64,000 nt of DNA from Bog-159 sp049511415 (GTDB lineage Bacteria; Acidobacteriota; Terriglobia; Bryobacterales; Bryobacteraceae), in assembly GCA_049511415.1 (NCBI GenBank), contig JBEKYC010000010.1, positions 62,001-126,000 on the forward strand, written 5' to 3'. The translations under genes and the position numbers were made by a program. Positions 1 through 8,986 of this stretch are shown here, piece by piece (positions within the stretch are counted from its first letter, which is position 1; each line of letters begins with the position of its first letter). Under the pieces are notes generated by a model. That model did no database searches. It saw nothing but the letters and a program-made list of their open reading frames with translations, and was not told the origin of the DNA.

Positions 1-1311
1 GGTAATGGCGATGGCACCTTCCAGCCACCCACGAGTATCATACTGCCTGACTCTCCCAATTTCCTGGTTACCGCGGATTTCAATCGGGATGGCAAGCCGG
101 ATCTGGCATTCACCGGCTCCAGCGCGGTATCGGTGATGCTGGGAAATGGCGATGGCAGCTTTCAGCCGCTGGTGAATTACGGCGTGGCGGAAGGCGCCGG
201 TGGCATGGCGCTGGGGGATTTCAATGGCGATCAGAAGGCGGACCTGGCCATTTGCGGCTCCAATGGCGTGACGATCCTGCTGGGCAATGGCCACGGCGGG
301 TTTCCGGAACCGTCACAGTATGCCGCTGGCACCGGGCCGACTTCCATGGTCAGCGGCGATTTCAACGGCGACGGTAAGCTGGATCTGGCGCTGACTAACC
401 CGAGTGCGAACAGCGTCTCGATCCTGCTGGGCAATGGAAATGGCAGCTTCCAGCCGCCCGTAAGCTATACCGTGCCGGGCCCGGCCGGCGTGGCGGCCGC
501 GGACTTCAACCACGATGGCAACCTGGATCTCGCGGTGACCACCGGTGGATCCGCGGATACGATTTCTATCTTGCTAGGCAACGGCGACGGCACGTTTCAG
601 AAGCCTGTTAAGTCAATCGTCGGTGGCGGCGCAGGGGACCTTGTAGCGGGTGACTTCAATGGCGATGGCAATGTAGATCTGGCGATCATAGTCTCCGGTA
701 ATATCTGCATTTTGCTGGGCAATGGCGATGGCACATTTCAACCGCCGGCTTACGTCCCCGTGGGCGGCGGGCGTAGCGTGGCAGTAGCGGACTTCAATGG
801 GGACGGCAAACTGGACCTGGCCGTGGGCACTAACAGGGGCGTCTCGATCCTGCTGGGCAACGGCAACGGCACCTTCCAGCCACAAGTCAGTTACTCCATT
901 GAAAAGGGAGGGGTGTCCGTGGCGGTCGGCGACTTCAACGCCGATGGGAAGTTGGATTTAGCCGTGGCTGATTATAAGTCGAATGAGTTATCAGTTCTGT
1001 TGGGTAACGGCGACGGCACCTTCCAACCGCAAGTCACCTATCCCACTGGCCAGACTCCCGCCTGGGTGGTGGCAGGCGATTTCAACGGCGACGGTATCCC
1101 GGATCTGGCCGTGGCCAATCAATCTTCCGATACCGTCTCCATCCTGTCGGGCAACGGCGATGGAACGTTCCAACCGCAGGTGGGCGTGATCGCGGGGAGC
1201 GAGCCGGTATTCGTCCTTGCCGGTGAGTTTAGTGGCGCCGGCAGGTTGGATCTGGTAGTCGCCAATCCACCGGCGAGCGTGGTCAGTGTTTTGCTCAACA
1301 CCACGCCATAA
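1..1311 (+). CDS. FG-GAP/VCBS repeat protein, 5' end outside the window
   Basis: The reading frame is open from base 1 to a TAA at 1309-1311, so only the C-terminal 436 residues are present. Nine copies of an LLGNGDGTFQP-like strand-turn alternate with DFNGDGKLDLA-type aspartate-rich loops, spaced about 45-50 residues apart. This is the FG-GAP/VCBS pattern: blades of a beta-propeller with Ca2+-binding DxNxDGxxD loops, typical of secreted or surface proteins. It stops shortly after the last blade (VSVLLNTTP) with no sorting or anchor domain. A signal peptide, if there is one, lies upstream of the window. The substrate is unknown; the family is very common in Acidobacteria and Planctomycetes. 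Confidence 0.9.
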   Translation, partial: GNGDGTFQPPTSIILPDSPNFLVTADFNRDGKPDLAFTGSSAVSVMLGNGDGSFQPLVNYGVAEGAGGMALGDFNGDQKADLAICGSNGVTILLGNGHGGFPEPSQYAAGTGPTSMVSGDFNGDGKLDLALTNPSANSVSILLGNGNGSFQPPVSYTVPGPAGVAAADFNHDGNLDLAVTTGGSADTISILLGNGDGTFQKPVKSIVGGGAGDLVAGDFNGDGNVDLAIIVSGNICILLGNGDGTFQPPAYVPVGGGRSVAVADFNGDGKLDLAVGTNRGVSILLGNGNGTFQPQVSYSIEKGGVSVAVGDFNADGKLDLAVADYKSNELSVLLGNGDGTFQPQVTYPTGQTPAWVVAGDFNGDGIPDLAVANQSSDTVSILSGNGDGTFQPQVGVIAGSEPVFVLAGEFSGAGRLDLVVANPPASVVSVLLNTTP

Positions 1312-1333
1312 GCTTTTGTTAGGCTGGATAACT

Positions 1334-2941
1334 ATGTCCAGCCGCACGCTGATCCTGTCCTGTTTGCTCGCATCCTGCGCCCTGGCGCAGAACAAAGTCA
1401 CTGCCGATCGCGAAGCGGCCATGAAGGCGGATCTCACGGGCCAGATCGAAGGCATGCGGAAGCAGGTGCAGGTGATGGTGGACAGTGTCTTCAGCTTTGG
1501 CGAGCTTGGCTTCCAGGAGTTGGAAACATCCAAGTATCTGGCTGGAATTTTGGAGCAGGAGGGTTTCCATGTGGAGCGCGGCGTGGCGGGCATCCCAACT
1601 GCTTTCGTCGCGACCTGGGGACACGGAAAGCCGGTGATCTCATTAGGCTCCGATATCGACGATATCCCGCAGGCGTCGCAGAAACCTGGCGTGGCGTACC
1701 ACGCGCCCATGATCGACGGGGCGCCCGGGCATGGCGAGGGACACAACTCGGGCATGCCGCTGAATATAGCCGCGGCCGTGGCCGTGAAGAAGTTGATGGA
1801 GCGCGAGCACCTTTCCGGCACGATCATGCTATGGCCCGGCGTTGCCGAGGAGTTACTCGGCGGCAAGGCGTACTATGTGCGCGCGGGCCTCTTTAAGAAT
1901 GTCGACATCGTGCTTTTCACGCATGTCTCGGACGACTTTTCGGTCAGTGCGGGGCCGGCTGGCAGCATGACCGGTTTGGTTTCCGTGGAATACAATTTCA
2001 AAGGCGAAAGCGCGCACGCGGCGGTTGCGCCCTGGCGCGGGCGCAGCGCTCTGGACGCGGTGGAGCTGATGGATATCGGCTGGAATTTCCGGCGCGAGCA
2101 TATCCGCATCGGCTCGCGGGTTCACTATGTGATCACCAACGGCGGCGATCAGCCGAACGTGGTTCCACCCACCGCGGCCGTCTGGTATTACTATCGCGAG
2201 GCGGACTATGAACACATCATGAACCTGTGGAAGATCGGCGATGATATGGCCAAAGCCGCCGCGTTGATGACGGGCACGACGGTCACCTCACGTCTGCTGG
2301 GCAGCGCGTGGCCGGCGCACTTCAATGTACCCATCGCTCAGGATATGTACGCGAACATCAAGTCCGTGGGGCTGCCGCAGTGGTCGGAAGCCGATCAGAC
2401 GCTGGCCAAGGCGTTGCAGCGGGAGTTGAAGGTTCCGGTGGAGGGATTGGCTTCGAAGATCCGCGAATTGAAGGTCGCGCCGCCGGCCGCCGCGGATGAC
2501 CCCGAAGAAGCACTCGTGGGGCCGAAGGGCGGCGGTTCCGACGATATCGGCGATGTATCGTGGGCCGCGCCGACCGTGACGTTGCGTTATCCTTCCAACA
2601 TTCCGGGCGGTCCGGGCCACAACTGGGCCAATGGCGTTTCGATGGCAACCCCGATCGCTCATAAAGGGGTGGTCGCCGGCGCCAAAGTGCAGGCCATGAC
2701 CATGCTCGACATTCTGCTGCATCCCGAGCTGGTCGAGAAAGCCTGGACCTATTTCCGCGAGGTGCAGAATAAAGATACGAAATACCAAAGCTTTCTGCGG
2801 CCCGAGGACCAGCCGGCCATCTGGCTGAACCGGAGAATCATGGAGGAGTATCGGCCCAAAATGAAGCCGCTATATTACGATCCCGCGAAGTACGACACCT
2901 ACCTGGAACAATTGGGCATCCAGTATCCGACAGTCCGTTGA
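1334..2941 (+). CDS. M20 family amidohydrolase (AbgB-like), secreted
   Basis: The 535-residue protein matches the M20D/AbgB (p-aminobenzoyl-glutamate hydrolase subunit B) type of zinc amidohydrolase. Visible motifs are GSDIDDIP, a GHGEGHNSG metal segment, WPGVAEELLGGK with the catalytic glutamates, and the dimerisation domain segment ESAHAAVAPWRGRSALDAV. I start at ATG 1334 rather than an in-frame upstream codon at 1286, because MSSRTLILSCLLASCALAQ is a clear signal peptide and 1286 lies inside the preceding gene. The natural substrate (N-acyl or aminobenzoyl amino acid) cannot be read from sequence. The next gene is a carrier starting 8 nt after the stop, suggesting uptake coupled to hydrolysis. 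Confidence 0.88.
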   Translation: MSSRTLILSCLLASCALAQNKVTADREAAMKADLTGQIEGMRKQVQVMVDSVFSFGELGFQELETSKYLAGILEQEGFHVERGVAGIPTAFVATWGHGKPVISLGSDIDDIPQASQKPGVAYHAPMIDGAPGHGEGHNSGMPLNIAAAVAVKKLMEREHLSGTIMLWPGVAEELLGGKAYYVRAGLFKNVDIVLFTHVSDDFSVSAGPAGSMTGLVSVEYNFKGESAHAAVAPWRGRSALDAVELMDIGWNFRREHIRIGSRVHYVITNGGDQPNVVPPTAAVWYYYREADYEHIMNLWKIGDDMAKAAALMTGTTVTSRLLGSAWPAHFNVPIAQDMYANIKSVGLPQWSEADQTLAKALQRELKVPVEGLASKIRELKVAPPAAADDPEEALVGPKGGGSDDIGDVSWAAPTVTLRYPSNIPGGPGHNWANGVSMATPIAHKGVVAGAKVQAMTMLDILLHPELVEKAWTYFREVQNKDTKYQSFLRPEDQPAIWLNRRIMEEYRPKMKPLYYDPAKYDTYLEQLGIQYPTVR

Positions 2942-2949
2942 GCTTAGCC

Positions 2950-4203
2950 ATGACCATGAATCAGCAGCCCGGCATCAGCCGATGGTGGCGCGTCGTGGGA
3001 GGCGTTTCCCTGAACCTGGCCCTGGGCACACTGTACGCCTGGAGCGTGTTTGTCGCGCCCCTGGAGAAACAATTTGGCTGGAAGCGCGCGGACACTTCCA
3101 TGGTATTCACGATCGCCGTTACGGTGCTGGCGCTGACCTTCCTGGTGGCTGGGCGCATCCAGGATCGGTTCGGCCCGCGCTATTGTGCATTGGGAGGGGC
3201 GCTGGTATTCAGCCTGGGATATTTTCTGTGCGCCTACACCACCAGCCTCCCGTATCTGTTCGTCTGCTTCGGCGTCATCGGCCTCGGCAACGGGTTTGGC
3301 TATGCGGCGCCGATCCCGGTGATGGCGAAATGGTTTCCGGATAGACGCGGCTTGGCCGTCGGCCTGGCGGTGGGCGGATACGGCGCGGGCTCGGCCATCT
3401 TCGGACCCCTGGCCCAATTAAAATTGATTCCGGCGTACGGGCTAGCGACGACCTTTCAGATATTAGGCGCGATCTTCCTGGTGATGACGGTGTTCGGCGC
3501 GCTTCTCCTGAAGAATCCGCCGGCGGGTTATCAGCCGGCCGGGTGGCAGCCGGCGCCGGCATCCAAGTCCGCGGCGGCTACTTACGAATACAGCCCTGCC
3601 GAAATGCTGAAGACTCCCACGTTTTATCTGATGTGGATCGCCTATGCGCTAGGCACTTCGGCCGGCCTCATGGTGATCAGCCAGTTGGTGCCGTTCGCGC
3701 GGAGCGCCGGCATCGCGGCCGCCGCCCTGACGACCATGACCCTGGTGATCGGCGCGTGCGGCAATACGGCGGGACGCATTTTGTCCGGTTGGATGTCGGA
3801 CCATTTGGGCCGCATCAACGTCCTGCGCGCGATGATTGGGATTTCCATGCTGGCAATGCCTTTGCTTTACGCGGCAGGCAGCCGCGTGGCGGCCTTGTAT
3901 CTGGTGGTGTTCGTGGTCTATTGGTGCTACGGCGCGCAGCTTTCCGTGAACGGCGCGGCCACGTCGGACTTCTGGGGAACCAAAAACGCCGGCGTCAATT
4001 ACGGCTTGCTGTTCACCTCCTGGGGTGTCGCCGGCATCATCGGACCGCGTATCGGCGGCGTGTTGTACGACAAATATCACAACTACCAGGCGGCCTTTTA
4101 CATTGCCGCGGCGCTGGCCGGCGCGGCATTGGCCGCCGAGTTGTTGGCCAAACGTCCAGTGGCGGCGCGGCACAGTGCCCCAGCACTGAACCGCGAGCGT
4201 TAG
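2950..4203 (+). CDS. MFS transporter, OFA (oxalate/formate antiporter-like) family
   Basis: The 417-residue, twelve-helix membrane protein opens with the OFA hallmark SLNLALGTLYAWSVFVAPLE and carries the MFS loop motifs RIQDRFGPR (loop 2-3) and GWMSDHLGR (loop 8-9). The start is ATG 2950 or 2956; a TTG at 2938 overlaps the previous stop and is less likely. It follows the M20 hydrolase closely, so the pair is probably co-transcribed and the carrier may move a substrate or product of that enzyme. OFA members move small organic anions, but the specificity here is unknown. The last residues (ALNRER) are encoded by a GC-rich element described in the findings. Confidence 0.9.
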   Translation: MTMNQQPGISRWWRVVGGVSLNLALGTLYAWSVFVAPLEKQFGWKRADTSMVFTIAVTVLALTFLVAGRIQDRFGPRYCALGGALVFSLGYFLCAYTTSLPYLFVCFGVIGLGNGFGYAAPIPVMAKWFPDRRGLAVGLAVGGYGAGSAIFGPLAQLKLIPAYGLATTFQILGAIFLVMTVFGALLLKNPPAGYQPAGWQPAPASKSAAATYEYSPAEMLKTPTFYLMWIAYALGTSAGLMVISQLVPFARSAGIAAAALTTMTLVIGACGNTAGRILSGWMSDHLGRINVLRAMIGISMLAMPLLYAAGSRVAALYLVVFVVYWCYGAQLSVNGAATSDFWGTKNAGVNYGLLFTSWGVAGIIGPRIGGVLYDKYHNYQAAFYIAAALAGAALAAELLAKRPVAARHSAPALNRER

Positions 4204-4580
4204 CGACCGGTCTGGAAGAATTCCGCTGTGCGCAGAAGCGTACGTCGCCTGCCCGTGGCGATCCTCTTGACCACCAAGCTGGCACGAAATGGTCGATAAA
4301 GGATCTGAGACTGCCTCCGGTTGTCGTTGACTATATCTTTTGCGGGATAGAGCGCACATCTTTCCGAACAAATGAGGTCAACGTTCAGAATTCGGCTCGA
4401 CCGTACCGACCCAGGTTCCAAAACTCGAACTTTCAATCAGATCACGCCGTCCTATTTGCCCGTTTCAAACTCCATGACTGAGTCGCCACCTCAATCGGGA
4501 GCCGGCGTACGCTCGGCACGGTGTTCAGCCGGTAAGTCAACCGCGGGGTATGAGATCATAGAGGCGAGGTGGATCTAACG
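4204..4580. other. Intergenic stretch without a supported gene
   Basis: No frame in these 377 bases has coding character or a recognisable product. It opens with the end of the element AACCGCGAGCGTTAGCGACC (4189-4208), which straddles the stop codon of the carrier gene. The last 20 bases hold a Shine-Dalgarno site (AGGTGG, 4568-4573) for the antitoxin gene. Confidence 0.6.
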
Positions 4581-4808
4581 ATGAAGGCCCTGGAATTTGA
4601 GAGTCGAGTGGCAAATCAGGATCAGATCGAACTTCCGCCGGAGATAGCTCAACAAATCCCAGAGGGCTCGCCAGTTCGCGTCATTCTCCTGTTCGAGTCC
4701 GGAGAGGATGAGAGTTGGCGGCAACTCGGCCTGGAGCGCTTCGCGGCGGCATATTGCGAAGAGGATTCCGTCTACGAGAAACTGATCGATGGACCTGCTG
4801 CCCGGTGA
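4581..4808 (+). CDS. Putative antitoxin of a MazF-like pair
   Basis: This 75-residue acidic protein has the N-terminal pattern of AbrB/DUF104-like antitoxins (short strands followed by LPPEIAQQIPEGSPVRVILLF) and an acidic helical tail. ATG 4581 is preceded by AGGTGG at seven bases, which decides it over an in-frame GTG at 4569. Its 3' end overlaps the start of the next gene by 20 nt, the usual antitoxin-first arrangement. Family membership is weakly conserved, so the antitoxin call rests largely on position upstream of the MazF-like gene. Confidence 0.7.
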   Translation: MKALEFESRVANQDQIELPPEIAQQIPEGSPVRVILLFESGEDESWRQLGLERFAAAYCEEDSVYEKLIDGPAAR

Positions 4809-5121
4809 CGTCGTCCTGGTCGAAGTCCGCTTCCATCAGGCACCTGGAGCGAAAGTCAGGCCGACGGTTGTCGTGCTGGATTCCGGCGATGAGGACTTTG
4901 TTGGTGCTCCGATCACTACCCGAGTACGCTCCGGCGAGTTCGAGCTGAGCTTGGGAGGCTGGCACGCCGCCGGCCTCAATGTGCCGTCGAGCGCCAGAAT
5001 GCACAAGGTCGCGGTTCTGGCGAAGGCGAACATTCGCCGGGTTCTTGGCAGATTATCAGAAGACGACCTCACGCACCTGCGCGTGGCGCTCTGCCGGGCG
5101 TTTTGTCCTCGTTTGGAATAG
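4789..5121 (+). CDS. MazF/PemK-like toxin
   Basis: The 110-residue protein has the PemK-fold opening LLPGDVVLVEVRFHQAPGAKVRPTVVVL, in which PGD, the basic-RP segment and the following strands line the RNA-binding site of MazF-type endoribonucleases. Its length is normal for the family. It overlaps the antitoxin gene by 20 nt, giving translational coupling. Expected role: mRNA interferase restrained by the upstream protein. Some short PemK-fold proteins are not toxic, so activity is inferred. Confidence 0.82.
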   Translation: MDLLPGDVVLVEVRFHQAPGAKVRPTVVVLDSGDEDFVGAPITTRVRSGEFELSLGGWHAAGLNVPSSARMHKVAVLAKANIRRVLGRLSEDDLTHLRVALCRAFCPRLE

Positions 5122-5199
5122 ACTGCGTGCTCCCGCATGTCCAGCGCCGAACGCAACTCACCCCTCCCCCGCGCGCGTCATACTAAACTAAAGAAAACC

Positions 5200-6291
5200 G
5201 TGGCCACCCTTACCGATACTTCACTCTTCGAACGCGCCAAAGCCGCCCGCACGGCGCTGGATGCCTGGACGCGAGAGATGGTCCAGTGGCATTTCAGTCC
5301 CGAGACCGGCTGCCCGTTCTGGCTGGACTATGCCTCCAAGCTCGACTGGGACCCGCGCACGGAAATTCGCGGATATAACGACCTGGACCGTTTCGGCTTC
5401 TTCCAGGACGAATGGCTGCGTGGCGGTCCGGTGCGCCGCTGGGTGCCCAAAGCCTATGCGGATCGCCCGGTTTATGTTTTTGAAACCGGCGGCAGCACGG
5501 GCGTGCCGAAATCGCGTATCTCGATCGACGATTTCCGCATCGATTACGAAGCCTTCAGCGCCACGCTGCCGGACGAAGCTTTTCCGCGCGGGGCGGATTG
5601 GCTGATGCTCGGCCCCAGCGGTCCGCGGCGGCTGCGGCTGGCCGTGGAGCATCTGGCGCAATTCCGCGGCGGCATCTGCTTCATGACCGATCTGGACCCG
5701 CGCTGGGTGATCAAGCTGGTCAAGCGCGGCAAGATCGAGGAAGCCGAAGCTTACAAGCAGCACGTCGTCGAGCAGGGGCTGACGCTGCTGCGCGCGCATG
5801 AGAATATCCGCTGCATGTTCACCACGCCGAAGCTGCTGGAAGCGCTGTGCGAAAAGGTATCGCTGAAGAAAATGGGCATCCGCGGCGTGTTCTGCGGCGG
5901 CACCGAGATGACTCCGCAGTTCCATCGCTTCGCGGTGGAGGAACTGCTCGACGGCGTCTATTTCGCGCCCACCTACGGCAATACGCTGATGGGTCTGGCG
6001 GTGCACAAGCCGCGTCTCCCCGAAGACAACTTCGCCATCATCTATTACCCGCCGGCGCCGCGCGCCATGATCGAAGTGGTCGATCCCGATGAGCCTACGC
6101 GCGTGGTCGGCTACGGCGAAACGGGGCGTGTGCGCTTGACCACCCTGACGCGTGAATTCTTCATGCCGCGTTTTTTGGAGCGTGACGAGGCAGAGCGCGA
6201 GCCGTCATATGAACTGTATCCGTGGGACGGTGTCCGCAACGTGCGCCCGTTCTCCCGGTTCCAGAAGACCGTGGTGGAAGGCGTATATTGA
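5200..6291 (+). CDS. Adenylate-forming acyl-activating enzyme (PaaK/LuxE-like)
   Basis: The protein has the phosphate-binding loop ETGGSTGVPKS of ANL adenylating enzymes, followed by FCGGTEMTP, the aromatic YGNTLMG segment and GYGETGRVRLT, in the order seen in phenylacetate-CoA ligases and LuxE acyl-protein synthetases. At 363 residues it is shorter than PaaK (about 430) and close to LuxE, and it lacks an obvious C-terminal swinging domain. GTG 5200 is chosen because the preceding bases look like promoter DNA (CATACTAAACTAAAG); ATG 5137 would add 21 poorly structured residues. The stop overlaps the ATG of the aldehyde dehydrogenase-fold gene, so the two are coupled. A joint LuxE/LuxC-like acid-to-aldehyde reaction is inferred, not proven. 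Confidence 0.75.
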   Translation: MATLTDTSLFERAKAARTALDAWTREMVQWHFSPETGCPFWLDYASKLDWDPRTEIRGYNDLDRFGFFQDEWLRGGPVRRWVPKAYADRPVYVFETGGSTGVPKSRISIDDFRIDYEAFSATLPDEAFPRGADWLMLGPSGPRRLRLAVEHLAQFRGGICFMTDLDPRWVIKLVKRGKIEEAEAYKQHVVEQGLTLLRAHENIRCMFTTPKLLEALCEKVSLKKMGIRGVFCGGTEMTPQFHRFAVEELLDGVYFAPTYGNTLMGLAVHKPRLPEDNFAIIYYPPAPRAMIEVVDPDEPTRVVGYGETGRVRLTTLTREFFMPRFLERDEAEREPSYELYPWDGVRNVRPFSRFQKTVVEGVY

Positions 6292-7688
6292 TGAGCCAGC
6301 CGGTACACATTCCGATCTTGCGGCATGGCCGGCCCTATCGCAGCCTCGACACGGTCCGCACGCCGCATTACCGCACGGGCGAACCGTTCGTCGAAATCAG
6401 CCAGGCGAACGTGGGGCTGATCCGGCGGGATTTGCTGGACCAGGAAATGGCCCGTGGGATCTTGGCGGGCTTCAGGTCGCAGGAATTGTTTGGTATATCC
6501 GCGCGCGCCGCGGCCCTGTTCGCGGAGTCCACGCTGCCGCTGGGCGACACCGCGCAGTCGCCCGAGGATTACGTGCTGCAGGTCTCCGCCACGACCGGCC
6601 TGCCGCACGTGATGGTGCGGCGGAACATGCACAAGATCCGCACGGTGCTGGCGGAGATGGAAACCGTGGTGACCGGCCTGACGCGCGGCCTGGATCTGCA
6701 TGTGCTCGACGAGGGCTTTTCCGAGGGTTTGAGTTATTTCCCACGCGGCGAGTCGCTGGGCGTGGTGCTGCCCAGTAATTCGCCAGGCGTGCATTCCCTA
6801 TGGGCGCCGGCTTTCGCACTGAAGACGCCACTGGTGTTGAAGCCGGGAGCGGCGGAACCGTGGACGCCCTATCGCATGATTCAGGCGCTGATCCATGCGG
6901 GAGCGCCGCCCGAAGTTTTCGGCTACTACCCTGCGGATCACGCGGGCGCGGCCGAGATTCTGCGCCGCTGCGGGCGGGGCATGGTATTCGGCGATGTATC
7001 ATCCACGCGCATGTGGCAGGGTGATCCGCGCATCGAGGTGCACGGACCGGGCTACAGCAAGATCGTGATCGGCGAGGACTGCATCGGCGAGTGGGAGCGG
7101 TATCTGGATGTGATGGTGGCGTCCATCCTGGAGAACTCGGGCCGGTCGTGCATTAACGCCTCGGGCGTCTGGGTGCCGTCGCATGCGGCGGAGATCGCCG
7201 AGGCGCTTGCCGCGCGGCTGGCCACGGTGGCGCCGCGCGACGAAGCGGATGAGAGCGCGCAGATCGCGCCGTTCGCCAATGCCGCGCTGGCAGAACGCAT
7301 TGCGCAGACGATTGAAGGTGAGTTGGAGGGCGCGCGGGCGGTTTTAGCGCCCCGTCTGACCAAGTTCCAGGGCTGCTCGTATCTGCTGCCCGGCATTGTT
7401 TTGTGCAATTCACCCGCGCATCCGCTGGCCAATCGCGAGTTCCTGTTTCCATTCGCCAGTATAGTGACCGTGAACCAGGAATCCATCCCGCGCGTGTTGG
7501 GACCGAGCCTCGTCGTCACTGCCATCACGCATGATCGCAAACTGATCGAGCGGCTGCTGGCCTCGCCCGACGTGGGCCGTTTGAACCTCGGCGCCATCCC
7601 CACGCACCGCATCAGTTGGGATCAGCCGCATGAAGGCAACCTGTTCGATCACCTGTACGCCCGCCGCGCGTTTCAGTGTGCGGTATGA
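6291..7688 (+). CDS. Aldehyde dehydrogenase-fold acyl reductase (LuxC-like role)
   Basis: The 465-residue protein has the ALDH superfamily layout: VVLPSNSPGVHSLWAPAFAL and LKPGAAEPWTPY (NAD(P)-binding region), the general-base region IEVHGPGYSKIVI, and catalytic cysteine in ENSGRSCINASGVWV. The ELGGK motif is altered, as in acyl-CoA reductases rather than ordinary aldehyde oxidisers. The start ATG at 6291 shares one base with the stop of the preceding activating enzyme. With that partner it could reduce an activated acyl group to an aldehyde. No luciferase genes are nearby, so bioluminescence is not implied. Direction of reaction and substrate are unknown. Confidence 0.78.
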   Translation: MSQPVHIPILRHGRPYRSLDTVRTPHYRTGEPFVEISQANVGLIRRDLLDQEMARGILAGFRSQELFGISARAAALFAESTLPLGDTAQSPEDYVLQVSATTGLPHVMVRRNMHKIRTVLAEMETVVTGLTRGLDLHVLDEGFSEGLSYFPRGESLGVVLPSNSPGVHSLWAPAFALKTPLVLKPGAAEPWTPYRMIQALIHAGAPPEVFGYYPADHAGAAEILRRCGRGMVFGDVSSTRMWQGDPRIEVHGPGYSKIVIGEDCIGEWERYLDVMVASILENSGRSCINASGVWVPSHAAEIAEALAARLATVAPRDEADESAQIAPFANAALAERIAQTIEGELEGARAVLAPRLTKFQGCSYLLPGIVLCNSPAHPLANREFLFPFASIVTVNQESIPRVLGPSLVVTAITHDRKLIERLLASPDVGRLNLGAIPTHRISWDQPHEGNLFDHLYARRAFQCAV

Positions 7689-8986
7689 AAATCCTGGCCT
7701 TCACCGCCGGCGCCGCGCAGATGTACTGCGGATCGTGCATCCGCGACAACGCGCTGGCCGCCGAATTGAAGAGCCAGGGACACGACATCGTCCTGCAACC
7801 GATCTACACGCCGACGCTCACCGACGAAACGAATGTCGCTGAGCACAAAATCCTCTTCGGCGGCATCAGCGTTTACCTGGAGCAGCACTCGGGATTGTTT
7901 CGCCATACGCCCGCGCTGCTCGACCGCCTGTGGGACAGCCAGTGGGCGCTGAAACTGGCGGCGCGCCGCTCCATTGCGGTGAATCCCCGCCTGCTGGGCG
8001 AAATGACGGTTTCCATGCTGCGCGGCGAAGATGGCCGGCAGAGTAAGGAGATCCACAAGCTGACCGAATGGCTGCGCAGCGAACCCGCGCCGGACATCGT
8101 GACGCTGCCGAATTCGCTGCTGATCGGCTTGGCGCGGCCTATCCGAGAAGGGGCCGGCCGGCCCGTGTGCTGCACTCTGCAAGGCGAAGATCTGTTCCTC
8201 AGCCAGCTCATCGAACCATACCGCACGCAAGCGCTCGACCTGATTCGCGCCAATATCCAACACGTGGATGGCTTCGCCGCCGTCAGCCATTACTACGCGG
8301 ACTTCATGTGCCGTTACCTGGAAATCCCGGCGCGTAAAATGCACGTGATACCGCTGGGCGTGAATCTCAAAGGCTACGACGCCTCGCTGCGCCTGCATGG
8401 CAACTGCTTCACGGTGGGATACTTCGCGCGCGTGGCGCCGGAGAAAGGCCTGCATCTGTTGGCCGATGCGTACATCAAGCTGCGGCGCGAGACGGACTTT
8501 GGCGGATCGGCGCTCGAAGTCGCGGGCTACCTGGCGCCGGAGCATCGCGCCTATCTGCACGGCATCGAGCGGCGCATGAAGCAGGCTGGCCTCGATCACG
8601 AATTCCGTTATCGCGGCACGCTCGACCGTCCGCACAAAATCGACTTTCTGCGCAACCTCGACGTGCTGTCCGTGCCCGCCACTTACGACGAGCCGAAAGG
8701 CTTGTTCCTGCTGGAGGCCATGGCCAACGGTGTGCCCGTCGTTCAGCCGCGGCGGGGCGCGTTTACCGAGATTGTGGAACAGTCAGGCGGCGGCATTCTG
8801 GTCGCGCCGGACGACGCCGCCGCCCTGGCGCACGGCATCTTCTCGCTGTGGAAAGACCCGGCGCTGCTGGAAACGCTCAGCAAGCGGGGCGTGGCCGGCG
8901 TGCGTGAACATTACAGCGCGGCGCGCATGGCCGAGCGGGCGCTGGCGGTGTACGGTATGATCGCAACAGCGCGCGCACATGCTTGA
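7685..8986 (+). CDS. Glycosyltransferase family 4
   Basis: The 433-residue protein is a GT-B fold retaining glycosyltransferase: N-terminal KILAFTAGAAQMYCGSCIRDNALA (acceptor domain), then VIPLGVNLKGYD, VGYFARVAPEKG and the nucleotide-sugar segment PKGLFLLEAMANGVPVVQPRRGAFTEIV with the family EX7E spacing. ATG 7685 overlaps the upstream stop as ATGA; an in-frame GTG at 7676 is unlikely. Its 3' end overlaps the ABC ATPase gene by 8 nt. Position between an acyl-reducing pair and an exporter suggests it adds a sugar to the product to be exported. Confidence 0.88.
   Translation: MKILAFTAGAAQMYCGSCIRDNALAAELKSQGHDIVLQPIYTPTLTDETNVAEHKILFGGISVYLEQHSGLFRHTPALLDRLWDSQWALKLAARRSIAVNPRLLGEMTVSMLRGEDGRQSKEIHKLTEWLRSEPAPDIVTLPNSLLIGLARPIREGAGRPVCCTLQGEDLFLSQLIEPYRTQALDLIRANIQHVDGFAAVSHYYADFMCRYLEIPARKMHVIPLGVNLKGYDASLRLHGNCFTVGYFARVAPEKGLHLLADAYIKLRRETDFGGSALEVAGYLAPEHRAYLHGIERRMKQAGLDHEFRYRGTLDRPHKIDFLRNLDVLSVPATYDEPKGLFLLEAMANGVPVVQPRRGAFTEIVEQSGGGILVAPDDAAALAHGIFSLWKDPALLETLSKRGVAGVREHYSAARMAERALAVYGMIATARAHA

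Noticed and set aside
5200..7688. lux bioluminescence operon
   Set aside because: Only LuxE/LuxC-like roles are present; there is no luciferase (luxA/luxB) or luxD in the window.
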